64,000 bases of DNA from Scatacola_A faecigallinarum. Lineage in GTDB: Bacteria > Pseudomonadota > Alphaproteobacteria > RF32 > CAG-239. The position numbers were made by a program, and so were the translations under genes. Location of the stretch: positions 1 to 64,000 of the forward strand of contig DVOM01000027.1 of assembly GCA_018713605.1 (NCBI GenBank), written 5' to 3'. Below the pieces are notes generated by a model. That model saw nothing but the letters and a program-made list of their open reading frames with translations, did not search any database and was not told where the DNA came from. Shown piece by piece: positions 7,985-14,253 of the stretch (its first letter is position 1; the number at the start of each line of letters is the position of its first letter).

Positions 7985-8045
7985 TGTCATGTTCGGCCTT
8001 GAGCCGGACATCCGCAGACACAGGGCACGACCTCACGATATGCAC
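7985..8045. repeat. Dispersed repeat, left copy
   Basis: The 28 bp at 7985-8012 recur exactly as the reverse complement at 11238-11265. A second motif at 8024-8045 (core CCTCACGATATGCAC) recurs in direct orientation at 11332-11353 with one mismatch. The two copies flank the target gene, the Cys-rich gene and the XRE gene. Confidence 0.75.
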
Positions 8046-8063
8046 ATAGAAGGCCGTTTTTTT

Positions 8064-8204
8064 GCGCCTGCGGCGCGATTCTCTTTTCTGCCGATTCCTT
8101 TTTCGGAATCAAAAATTTCCGCTCCTGCGGAGCGGAAATTCGGCATTTGCGCCTGCGGCGCAAATCGATTCTTTTTTAAAGCGAGCCCCGCAAGCGGGGC
8201 TGCG
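8064..8204. repeat. Chain of strong hairpins downstream of the VR
   Basis: Four near-perfect palindromes occur within 140 bp: GCGCC/GGCGC (8064-8076), a 12-bp stem (8114-8140), a 9-bp stem (8145-8165) and AGCCCCGC/GCGGGGCT with a 2-nt loop (8184-8201). The first three share a TGC loop. A weaker GATTCC/GGAATC stem sits at 8093-8110. The last palindrome lies 26 bp past the target stop codon. Known DGRs carry a hairpin/cruciform just after the VR that promotes homing, so 8184-8201 is a candidate; it may also act as a terminator. The rest of 7754-8226 holds no gene I can support. Confidence 0.65.
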
Positions 8205-8226
8205 CTAAAAAGATAAAGGGTTAAAA

Positions 8227-9144
8227 TTAAAAAGCTAGCACCGGGCGAACGTAGCCACTGTCGTCCTTACCGTAGTCGTAGCCCAAACCGTAACTGAGGT
8301 TAAGGTACGAAGGCCACGCGTAGTTGCTGCTATACTCCGACGAAGACCAGTTACAGCAGCTCGGATAGGAAACACCTCCTACTTTTGAGATCGCTGTTTG
8401 TATAGCGTTCTGGTTATTATAGATATTAGTCATGATACCGGCCGCCGGCAGGCACCATTTGCCGGCCGTATCTGTCGTCGGCGCATATTTCCGTGCCGCC
8501 CAGGCGGCCGGATAAGTGCTGGCATCACCGGCCGCTACAATCTTGTCCGTATTGCCGCAGCTGTCGTAATCTGTTGATGCAGATGACTGCGAAGTGAAGT
8601 TCGGCAGACTTGAAATATCCGTACCATAACCACCCCAGATCATGGTCGTTGAGTTGCTGCTGGTCTTATTGCCGTTCGTATCAATCGGCCACGGTGCCAT
8701 GACTTGTCCGCCGACACCGTTATCGTTGACATGTACCACAATACCCAGAACCGTTTTGCTGGTTGTATAAGCGGCCGGCGCCGAACAGGTGCCGTCACTG
8801 TAATAAATCCAGCCGATTGCGCATGAAGCGCGGTCAGCCACGCAGCTGCCACTGCTGCTGTCCCAATGCGTACCCGTCGCGCAGTTACACATGCTGTACT
8901 TGTCGCCGCATTTGGCTGAGCTTGGGCTTTCGTTAGTTCCTGTACAGGTGTATATGTAAGAGGCGTCACAGGGGCAGTACCAAGCCTCGCCAAATGGGCA
9001 TTTTATGCCCTTTCCCGAGTCGCAGCTGCTCTGCTTGTATCCCAAAGTGCTGCAATCCTTGGTCGCCACACATTGCGCCCAGGCTTCCGTACCGAAAAAA
9101 AGCCCGCAACATACTGTACTTAATAAAATATACTGATTTCTCAT
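8227..9144 (-). CDS. Secreted DGR target protein, variable C-type-lectin-like C-terminus
   Basis: This 305-residue protein is what the retroelement diversifies. A signal peptide (residues 1-23, cleavage AWA/Q) is followed by a Cys-rich part (24-120, with a GY..C...CPF..CPC module), then a DUF1566/formylglycine-enzyme-like C-type-lectin fold. The fold ends with WCLPAAG, WSSSE and YVRPVLAF; residues 266-305 are the VR. Such folds display variable side chains as a ligand-binding surface, so it probably binds external targets, from the cell surface or after secretion; the ligand is unknown. The start at 9144 has GGGGAGAAAGG upstream; the 33-bp longer frame lacks a better site. No membrane or LPXTG-like anchor is visible. 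Confidence 0.9.
   Translation of the reverse strand: MRNQYILLSTVCCGLFFGTEAWAQCVATKDCSTLGYKQSSCDSGKGIKCPFGEAWYCPCDASYIYTCTGTNESPSSAKCGDKYSMCNCATGTHWDSSSGSCVADRASCAIGWIYYSDGTCSAPAAYTTSKTVLGIVVHVNDNGVGGQVMAPWPIDTNGNKTSSNSTTMIWGGYGTDISSLPNFTSQSSASTDYDSCGNTDKIVAAGDASTYPAAWAARKYAPTTDTAGKWCLPAAGIMTNIYNNQNAIQTAISKVGGVSYPSCCNWSSSEYSSNYAWPSYLNLSYGLGYDYGKDDSGYVRPVLAF
8230..8349 (-). repeat. Variable repeat (VR) of the DGR target
   Basis: These are the last 40 codons of the target gene. They align without gaps to TR5 at 6852-6971. Asn codons of the template have become Tyr, Gly, Asp, Leu and Ser codons, and CAA has become CCT (Pro). The 5' part (TCTTCGTCGGAG) and 3' part (GTTCGCCCGGTGCTAGC) are unchanged and match the expected homing borders. 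Confidence 0.95.
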
Positions 9145-9461
9145 CGCCTTTCTCCCCTGAATTAGTTCCTCTTGCAACCCCTCACAAAACCTCTGTCTGC
9201 CCTGTTCCCTCTTCTGCCATGCCCGGCTCGTTATTACCGCCCCACGGGCCTGTTTCTTCTTCCTTGTTATACTCGGACTCCTATCTGCCTTGTCATCCTC
9301 AGGCTTAAACCGAACATTCCTCTTTTAGATTGCCGTGTGTAAATTCCCAACTACGTTGGGCCCCTTTCGTCCCGTAGGCCTCGAACTTCGCTTACAGCTC
9401 GTTCTCGCCAACTATCGACTCCAAGTCCGGCAATGACAGAAAAACACAATAATATTCAGCC
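9145..9461. other. Intergenic spacer with degenerate dispersed repeats
   Basis: No gene is supported. The spacer carries degraded stretches like those at 7930-8050 and 11040-11360 (for example TTGTCATCCTC near 9291). A compact palindrome CCCAAC/GTTGGG sits at about 9347-9361, and a wider ATTGCCG/CGGCAAT inverted repeat spans about 9329-9437. The target and Cys-rich genes are therefore not tightly coupled. Confidence 0.5.
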
Positions 9462-10361
9462 TCACATACAGAACTTATAAGTCGTGTCAAACGGACACAA
9501 AACCGCATCGCCGGTGCAGGTCTGCTGCCGGTATCCCATCTGCGTACAAGTCGAAGTGCCATACTCGCTGTACACCGTGCACATGTCCGTATAACCGCTG
9601 CTACAGCCGTTGTCGCAGTATTTGCCCGAACATTCCTCATACTCGCAGTCATGGTTCTCCGGACAGCTTGCCAGCGTGCAACGGTTTTCGCAGCAGGTTT
9701 TGCAAACCGCATATTTTGTTACCGAACCGCTTTTGCAGGTTGACGTGCCGATTTCGCCGCCGCATTCACAGTCATAATAACCCACGCAGGGATTGTTTTT
9801 GCGCTTATATTTGGTCGTATTGCAGCTCAGGCAGAAGCCGTCGGTCACATAACCGTCCGCCGTCGCCTGTTCATAGGTATAAGTATAACCGTCGCAGGGA
9901 TTGCATTTGCATTTTTTGTAAGAACTGTCGTACGGACAGCTCTGCGCGCTGTCCAGAACATAACCGTCGCCGCAGGAGTCGACATAGCCGGCGTCTTTGC
10001 AGGCTCTGACCTTGTCTTCGCTGCACTTGGCATAATATTTGTCATTATACGGACAAGGCGCGCCCGACACATAGGTCGGCGGCTCGCAGGAAGTTATCGT
10101 ATAACCTTCGTTTTTGCACTGGTTGGCCGTGTCTATGGTAAAATCTTCGCCACCGCCGCCATATCCGGCCTCCGTGTCACAGTTGCCGAAACCCAGAAAG
10201 CACACCGCGGCCAACCGCGGCCCTTCGCCCTGCGAAAGAAGCCCGGCCTCCAGGTCAACCCGGTCAAAACGGCCTAAATTTAAGGAGTTTTCTTCAAATG
10301 CGAAAGCAGGTGCCGTCAATAAAAGTACCGTCAATAAAGAAATTCTTGCTTTGTTTCTCAT
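9462..10361 (-). CDS. Secreted cysteine-rich repeat protein
   Basis: I do not recognise a named family. The 299-residue protein has a signal peptide (1-21, cleavage after AFA) and dozens of cysteines, suggesting a disulphide-rich extracellular protein. A module of the form GY-x(3-5)-C-...-CP(Y/F)-x(3-4)-Y-x(2)-C occurs three times (about 83-112, 121-150 and 276-298). It occurs once in the N-terminal part of the DGR target next door (GYKQSSC, then CPFGEAWYCPC). Shared modules and adjacency suggest the two proteins belong to one surface system, but this is inference. AAAGGCGGGGGA precedes the ATG. The upstream leader is long and structured. Confidence 0.75.
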   Translation of the reverse strand: MRNKARISLLTVLLLTAPAFAFEENSLNLGRFDRVDLEAGLLSQGEGPRLAAVCFLGFGNCDTEAGYGGGGEDFTIDTANQCKNEGYTITSCEPPTYVSGAPCPYNDKYYAKCSEDKVRACKDAGYVDSCGDGYVLDSAQSCPYDSSYKKCKCNPCDGYTYTYEQATADGYVTDGFCLSCNTTKYKRKNNPCVGYYDCECGGEIGTSTCKSGSVTKYAVCKTCCENRCTLASCPENHDCEYEECSGKYCDNGCSSGYTDMCTVYSEYGTSTCTQMGYRQQTCTGDAVLCPFDTTYKFCM

Positions 10362-10393
10362 CGTCCCCCGCCTTTCACATAAAAATTTACAAA

Positions 10394-10512
10394 AAGGGGC
10401 GCCCGAATAGGTGTGGTGTGTGTGTATATTGTGTCTCGTTTTGAGCCGGACGCCCCTTCTTTAAGTAAGTCCGATTCACAAAAAAACGTACAAATTTCAT
10501 AAGCCGGACTTA
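10394..10512 (-). promoter_or_regulatory. Structured 5' leader of the Cys-rich gene
   Basis: On the minus-strand transcript the first bases form a TAAGTCCG/CGGACTTA inverted repeat (10505-10512 and 10466-10473). Further on, AAGGGGCG/CGCCCCTT (10451-10458 and 10394-10401) is followed by a T run, resembling a terminator with a long loop just before the ribosome binding site. This could be an attenuator. Confidence 0.4.
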
Positions 10513-10520
10513 TTAAATTC

Positions 10521-10549
10521 ATAATATATTAGTAATTTAGTCGAGTCAA
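10521..10549 (-). promoter_or_regulatory. Promoter of the Cys-rich secreted gene
   Basis: On the minus strand TTGACT (10544-10549) and TATTAT (10521-10526) are separated by 17 bp. The start point would be near 10513, exactly at the edge of the TAAGTCCG inverted repeat, giving a leader of about 150 nt. The divergent XRE gene begins 100 bp to the right, so it could bind here. Confidence 0.6.
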
Positions 10550-10649
10550 GGTAAAAAATTACAAGTTTATAGTATATATAGATTCACAATAAAATAGGAA
10601 TATACCTTATTATATATTTTGAGTTACCAAAACAACGGGAATATCCTAT

Positions 10650-11003
10650 ATGAATGATAATGACTTTGCCACAAATCTGGGAAACCGTATCCGCGAACTT
10701 AGAAAGAATAAGGGCGTAAGCCAGCTCGAACTGGCTTATGACATGGATATGTCCATGAATACCATCTCGGGTATCGAACTCGGCAAAATCTCCCCGAAAA
10801 TTGACACGCTCAAAAAAATCGCCCAGAAACTCGACATTGACATATCCGAACTTTTCGACTTCAGCGAACACGCCCCCAAAGACAAGGTCATCCGCAAAAA
10901 AGTCGAGGAAATTACCCGCAAACTGCTGCCGCAGGACAAGGAGTTTCTGGACCTCGTCTCCAGCAATATCGACATTCTCATAAAAATCCGCGAATTAAAC
11001 TAA
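10650..11003 (+). CDS. XRE-family transcriptional regulator
   Basis: The 117-residue protein begins with a complete Cro/CI-type helix-turn-helix (residues 10-65: GNRIRELRKNKGVSQLELA, then MSMNTISGIELGKISPKIDT), followed by a short helical tail (70-117) that may dimerise. It is divergent from the Cys-rich secreted gene, and the 288-bp gap between them holds a promoter and inverted repeats, so control of that gene or of itself is plausible. The ribosome binding site is weak (GGGAATATCCTAT). It is the right-most gene of the DGR island and resembles small regulators common on mobile or variable loci. Confidence 0.8.
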   Translation: MNDNDFATNLGNRIRELRKNKGVSQLELAYDMDMSMNTISGIELGKISPKIDTLKKIAQKLDIDISELFDFSEHAPKDKVIRKKVEEITRKLLPQDKEFLDLVSSNIDILIKIRELN

Positions 11004-11580
11004 GCAGCCCCGTCGCCTTGCACTTCTCTCCGCTTCTTTTACACACCCCGGGCTTGTTTTTTCTCCCGCCGTGTTCGTACTTTCTCTTCCGCCTGTCATT
11101 GCCGGTTCGCCTCTTCTTATTGTCATTCCCCGCTTTTTTTCTCTTTCGTCATTCCTCAGCTTTTTTTCTTTTTCGTCATTCCCCGGCTTTTTTTCTTTTT
11201 CGTCATTCCCCGGCTTGACCGGGGAATCTGTAAGGGAGATGTCCGGCTCAAGGCCGAACATGACAGAAAGAGAAAAGAGGCCGAACATGACAGAAAGAGA
11301 AAAAAGTTCGAGGATGACAAAGAAAATACAAGGCACGGCCTCACGATATGCACGCAGAAAGCAACGCGCTTCAACAAAGGTTCCCGCCGCAGCCAGCGAG
11401 CGCTCAAGGGCGTCCCCTTGTCAAGCTGGCTACAGCTTGCGTTATACGTTTTTTTAAAAACCTCGGAGAGTGAGTCATATAGTAAGAAACAAGGGGAAAA
11501 TTTTTTGATCGTACAACAGAAGTACGTGAGCATTTATTTTACCCGCTAATCCTGTATTAGTTCCCCGTTATACGAGGTTT
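11004..11580. repeat. Repeat-rich spacer between XRE gene and tolA
   Basis: This 577-bp stretch has no supported gene. It holds three 27-bp direct repeats (starting at 11132, 11159 and 11186), a palindrome ATTCCCCGG/CCGGGGAAT (11205-11227) of a type widely dispersed in alphaproteobacteria, and the reverse copy of the 7985 repeat (11238-11265), with a partial copy after it (about 11278-11291). CCTCACGATATGCAC recurs at 11339-11353. An inverted repeat AAAAACCTCG/CGAGGTTTTT frames 11456-11582, with CGTTATACG at both ends (11442 and 11569). The area looks like a mosaic of insertions. Confidence 0.65.
11238..11265. repeat. Dispersed repeat, right copy (inverted)
   Basis: Exact reverse complement of 7985-8012 over 28 bp, ending GAACATGACA. 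Together the two copies bracket about 3.2 kb holding the target, Cys-rich and XRE genes. Confidence 0.75.
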
Positions 11581-12525
11581 TTACTTTATGGAAGCGTCCA
11601 ACGGATTAAACCGCAACAACATCGTGTTCCAGAGATCGTATTTTTCGGGATATTTCTCGGCAAAAATGGAATAAACCGGTTCGCAGATATAAACCGCACG
11701 CCGCGCGGAATCGGCAACTGAACGGAAATAGCGGTCGCTGTTGTAACGTCCGGTATCCAAAATCTTAACCTCGCGCACCGAACCGTCCCGATTCAGATAA
11801 GCCCTGATTTCAATAATCATGTCCTGAATGCCCATGGCGCCCGGATCCAAGTTCCAACAGGCACGCAGACGCCCGGCAATCGCGTCGGTTTCGGAAATCG
11901 ACAGCTCGCTGAAATAAGAACCGCCGGTACCGCCCTCAATGCCCATGTTGTTAACCTCGGCGTCTTCCTTAATCGTTGCCGTCTGGTCTTTTTCGCCCTC
12001 TTTTTCCAGAGCGTCCACGGAGGCCAGCAGGCTCTTCAGCGGATTGGCCAGTTTGGGTTCTTCCTTCTTGGGCTGAGGTTTCGGCTTTTCGGGCACGGCC
12101 GGTTTCTTAACCGGTTTCGGCACCGGTTTGGGAGCCGTTTTCTTAACCGACGCTTTCGGCTTTTTGGGCTGCGGCGCAACCAGAAAATCCTGCTTCGGCT
12201 TTTCAACGCGTTCCTGCTTGGCCGGCGGCGTTTCTTCCGCGTCTTTCTGCGGCTCGCTCTTCACTTCCGGCCGTTTGTCAGGCTCGTCTTTGGTATAGTT
12301 CTTTTCAATCTTGCGCTTGATTTTGCTTGCCTGTTTTTCTTCCGGGCCGCGCTTGGCTTTCGGCGGCAGATTGGTCATTTCCGAAATTTTCACGTTGTTC
12401 AAATCCACGATAATCGGCACCTGTTCAATCGTCATGTTCCGGCGCCAAAAAACCGGAACGTCGACCAGAAACAGTATCAGGACAACCAGATGCAGAGCTA
12501 CGGATTTGTACAGGGCGTTTTTCAT
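11581..12525 (-). CDS. tolA: TolA envelope-spanning protein
   Basis: TolA spans the periplasm and links the TolQR proton-driven motor to outer-membrane Pal and TolB during cell constriction. The 314-residue protein has one N-terminal membrane anchor (about 6-25), a long Lys/Pro/Glu-rich domain (about 60-165, many KPKP and PKK stretches) that is extended rather than the classic Ala-rich helix, and a C-terminal TonB/TolA-like domain (about 205-300: GRLRACWNLDPGA, RAYLNRDGSVREVKILDTG). It ends the tolQRA run. The tolB-pal genes that usually follow are absent from this window; the DGR island occupies that side instead. Confidence 0.9.
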   Translation of the reverse strand: MKNALYKSVALHLVVLILFLVDVPVFWRRNMTIEQVPIIVDLNNVKISEMTNLPPKAKRGPEEKQASKIKRKIEKNYTKDEPDKRPEVKSEPQKDAEETPPAKQERVEKPKQDFLVAPQPKKPKASVKKTAPKPVPKPVKKPAVPEKPKPQPKKEEPKLANPLKSLLASVDALEKEGEKDQTATIKEDAEVNNMGIEGGTGGSYFSELSISETDAIAGRLRACWNLDPGAMGIQDMIIEIRAYLNRDGSVREVKILDTGRYNSDRYFRSVADSARRAVYICEPVYSIFAEKYPEKYDLWNTMLLRFNPLDASIK

Positions 12526-12531
12526 CAGCGG

Positions 12532-12972
12532 TTATTTCTTTTTCCCCAGAGGTTTGGCTTCGGTTTTCAGGCCGACCTTGTCAAAGCCGGCTTCTTTCAG
12601 CAGCGCCATCAGGCCGATAACCCGGCCGTATTCGGCACCCGCATCGCCGGAAATAGTTACCGAAAGCTCGGTATTGGTATCGCGGATAGCCCTAAGCTTG
12701 CCGACGATTTCCTCCGCCGGAACTTCCGTCTGGCCGATGTAATAATAACCGTCCTTGTCAACGCTGATGTTAACCGAAGTTTCTTCGCCATTCAGCGCCT
12801 TGCCGCCGACTTTCGGCAAATCGAGCGCAATGCCCGAAGTCATCAGCGGCGCCGCGACCATAAACACCACCAGCAACACCATCATCACGTCCATCAGGTT
12901 GGTCATGTTGATATCGGCGTTGCGGCGGTAAACCCTCGGCGAACGGCGCGTCTGCTGCGTCATGATAAACAT
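12532..12972 (-). CDS. tolR: TolR motor subunit (ExbD/TolR family)
   Basis: TolR forms the proton channel with TolQ and energises TolA. The 146-residue protein has the N-terminal motif INMTNLMDVMMVLLVVFM, a membrane helix whose Asp (about residue 28) is the proton-carrying residue of the family, then a periplasmic domain with the VNISVDKDGYYYIG pattern. The stop lies 6 bp before tolA and the start 2 bp after the tolQ stop, so the three genes are co-transcribed. Confidence 0.95.
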   Translation of the reverse strand: MFIMTQQTRRSPRVYRRNADINMTNLMDVMMVLLVVFMVAAPLMTSGIALDLPKVGGKALNGEETSVNISVDKDGYYYIGQTEVPAEEIVGKLRAIRDTNTELSVTISGDAGAEYGRVIGLMALLKEAGFDKVGLKTEAKPLGKKK

Positions 12973-12974
12973 AA

Positions 12975-13721
12975 CTATTCTCCCGCCATGTCGGCCTTGA
13001 TGGCCGTGTCGTCAATCTCACGCGACAAAATGCTCGAAAATTCGGCCTGGAAGTTTTCCAGCCGTTTTGCATAGCGGTCAATGTCCGACGAAATTTTATT
13101 ATAGGCAACAACGGCCGGAATAGCCGCAATCAGACCAAACGCCGTCGTAAACAGCGCCTCGGCGATGCCCGGCGCCATTGCCGACAGCGAATTGCTCTGC
13201 GTGGCGGCAATAGCGTTAAAGCTGTTGATAATGCCCCAAACCGTGCCAAACAGGCCGACCAGCGGCGCCACCGAACCGGTTGACGCCAAAAATCCCATTC
13301 TGGTATCCAGCTCGTCTAATTCCTTATCCATTGATACCATCATCGCCTTTTCAATACGCTGTTGCAGCGAAACCCCACGCAGGCCGCGGTCGGTTTTCGA
13401 CTTCATGATGTTGGTGCGTTTCCACTCTTTCATCGCCGCCACAAACATCGCCGACATCGGGTCGCGCGGACGGTTGCCGATGGAATCGTACAGACGGTCG
13501 AGCGAACCGCCGGACCAGAAAGTTTCTTCAAATTTTTTGGAAAGCTGCTTGACCTGGCGCAGCGTGCCGAATTTTTCGATGATAATCGCCCAGGACCAGA
13601 CCGACGCGGCAATCAGGCCGATCATCACCACCTTGGTAACCATATCCGAAGCCCAAACCAAGTCCCACATTGACATCTGGTTGGCCGTATTTACAACATC
13701 CGTTAAAGTTTGCGTTTCCAT
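12975..13721 (-). CDS. tolQ: TolQ motor subunit (MotA/TolQ/ExbB family)
   Basis: TolQ is the three-helix stator-like subunit of the Tol-Pal proton motor. The 248-residue protein has an N-terminal membrane helix (about 33-55), a cytoplasmic loop and two C-terminal helices, with the family signatures GFLASTGSVAPLVGLFGTVWGI and GIAEALFTTAFGLIAAIPAVVAYN. It starts the tolQRA run. A strong hairpin terminator lies just upstream, separating it from ybgC, and the ATG is preceded by GATAAATG with a modest binding site. Confidence 0.95.
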   Translation of the reverse strand: METQTLTDVVNTANQMSMWDLVWASDMVTKVVMIGLIAASVWSWAIIIEKFGTLRQVKQLSKKFEETFWSGGSLDRLYDSIGNRPRDPMSAMFVAAMKEWKRTNIMKSKTDRGLRGVSLQQRIEKAMMVSMDKELDELDTRMGFLASTGSVAPLVGLFGTVWGIINSFNAIAATQSNSLSAMAPGIAEALFTTAFGLIAAIPAVVAYNKISSDIDRYAKRLENFQAEFSSILSREIDDTAIKADMAGE

Positions 13722-13741
13722 TTATCTTATCCATAATTAAA

Positions 13742-13768
13742 AAGTTGCCTGATTCTTGCAGGCAACTT
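13742..13768 (-). terminator. Terminator between ybgC and tolQ
   Basis: Ten-base arms (13742-13751 and 13759-13768, AAGTTGCCTG) are followed on the minus strand by TTTAATTA. It would end the ruv-ybgC transcript and implies that tolQRA has its own promoter or partial read-through. Confidence 0.7.
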
Positions 13769-13809
13769 AACACAAAATATTAAAAATTCAATTAACTAAA
13801 TCGGCTTTT

Positions 13810-14253
13810 TCAGAGTTTTTCAATCGCCGCAGCCAGCTCCTGCGGAATGCGCACCGGCCGCTTTTTGTTCAGGCTCAGATAAACCACTTTAACCTCAAGT
13901 TCGGTCAGCAGTTTTTCGCCGCGCCAGATCTGCTGGAACATCACTGCCGAAGCGCCGCCAAACTCCTTTACCTCGCAGGTAACGGTCAACGCATCGTCCA
14001 AAACCGCGGGCGCCTTATAGTCAACGTCAATATGCCGCACCGCAAAGCCAAACTTGTCTTCGTTTTCCAGCGCGTCCTGCTGGCTGCAGCCCAGCGCCCG
14101 GATATATTCCGTCCGCGCCCGCTCGGCAAAACGCAGATAATTTGCATAATAAACGATGCCGCCGGCATCGGTGTCTTCGTAATAAACCCGCACCGGAAAA
14201 GCGAAAACCGGCCCGTAAAATCTGCCCTGAGGCGGCAGTACTTCGTCAAACAT
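13810..14253 (-). CDS. ybgC: YbgC-family acyl-CoA thioesterase
   Basis: A cytoplasmic hotdog-fold thioesterase customarily encoded with tol-pal. The 147-residue protein has the signature YYEDTDAGGIVYYANYLRF (about residues 24-42), with the catalytic Asp and the conserved tyrosines, then the ERARTEYIRALG helix. Its ATG overlaps the ruvB stop at 14253, so it is translated in the ruv transcript. In E. coli YbgC acts on acyl-CoAs and is linked to phospholipid synthesis; its part in Tol function is unclear. Confidence 0.93.
   Translation of the reverse strand: MFDEVLPPQGRFYGPVFAFPVRVYYEDTDAGGIVYYANYLRFAERARTEYIRALGCSQQDALENEDKFGFAVRHIDVDYKAPAVLDDALTVTCEVKEFGGASAVMFQQIWRGEKLLTELEVKVVYLSLNKKRPVRIPQELAAAIEKL

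Larger units (their letters stand above)
4484..9144 (-). mobile_element. Diversity-generating retroelement with six template repeats
   Basis: In transcription order on the minus strand: target gene with a C-terminal VR (9144-8227), a cluster of hairpins, avd (7753-7385), six TR cassettes (7360-5796) and the reverse transcriptase (5773-4484). All canonical DGR parts are present and co-oriented, in the same order as mtd-avd-TR-brt of Bordetella phage BPP-1. The VR differs from TR5 only at template adenines, which shows that mutagenic homing has acted here. The TR number is the unusual element. I see no phage structural genes next to it, so it appears to be a chromosomal cellular DGR. Confidence 0.95.

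Noticed and set aside
8227..9144. Phage tail fibre or receptor-binding protein
   Set aside because: It has a signal peptide and Cys-rich exported region and there are no phage genes nearby, so a cellular surface protein is more likely.
11018..11533. Several ORFs of 66-128 residues in the spacer before tolA
   Set aside because: They are built from low-complexity repeats (Phe/Leu/Ser runs) and overlap dispersed repeats on both strands.
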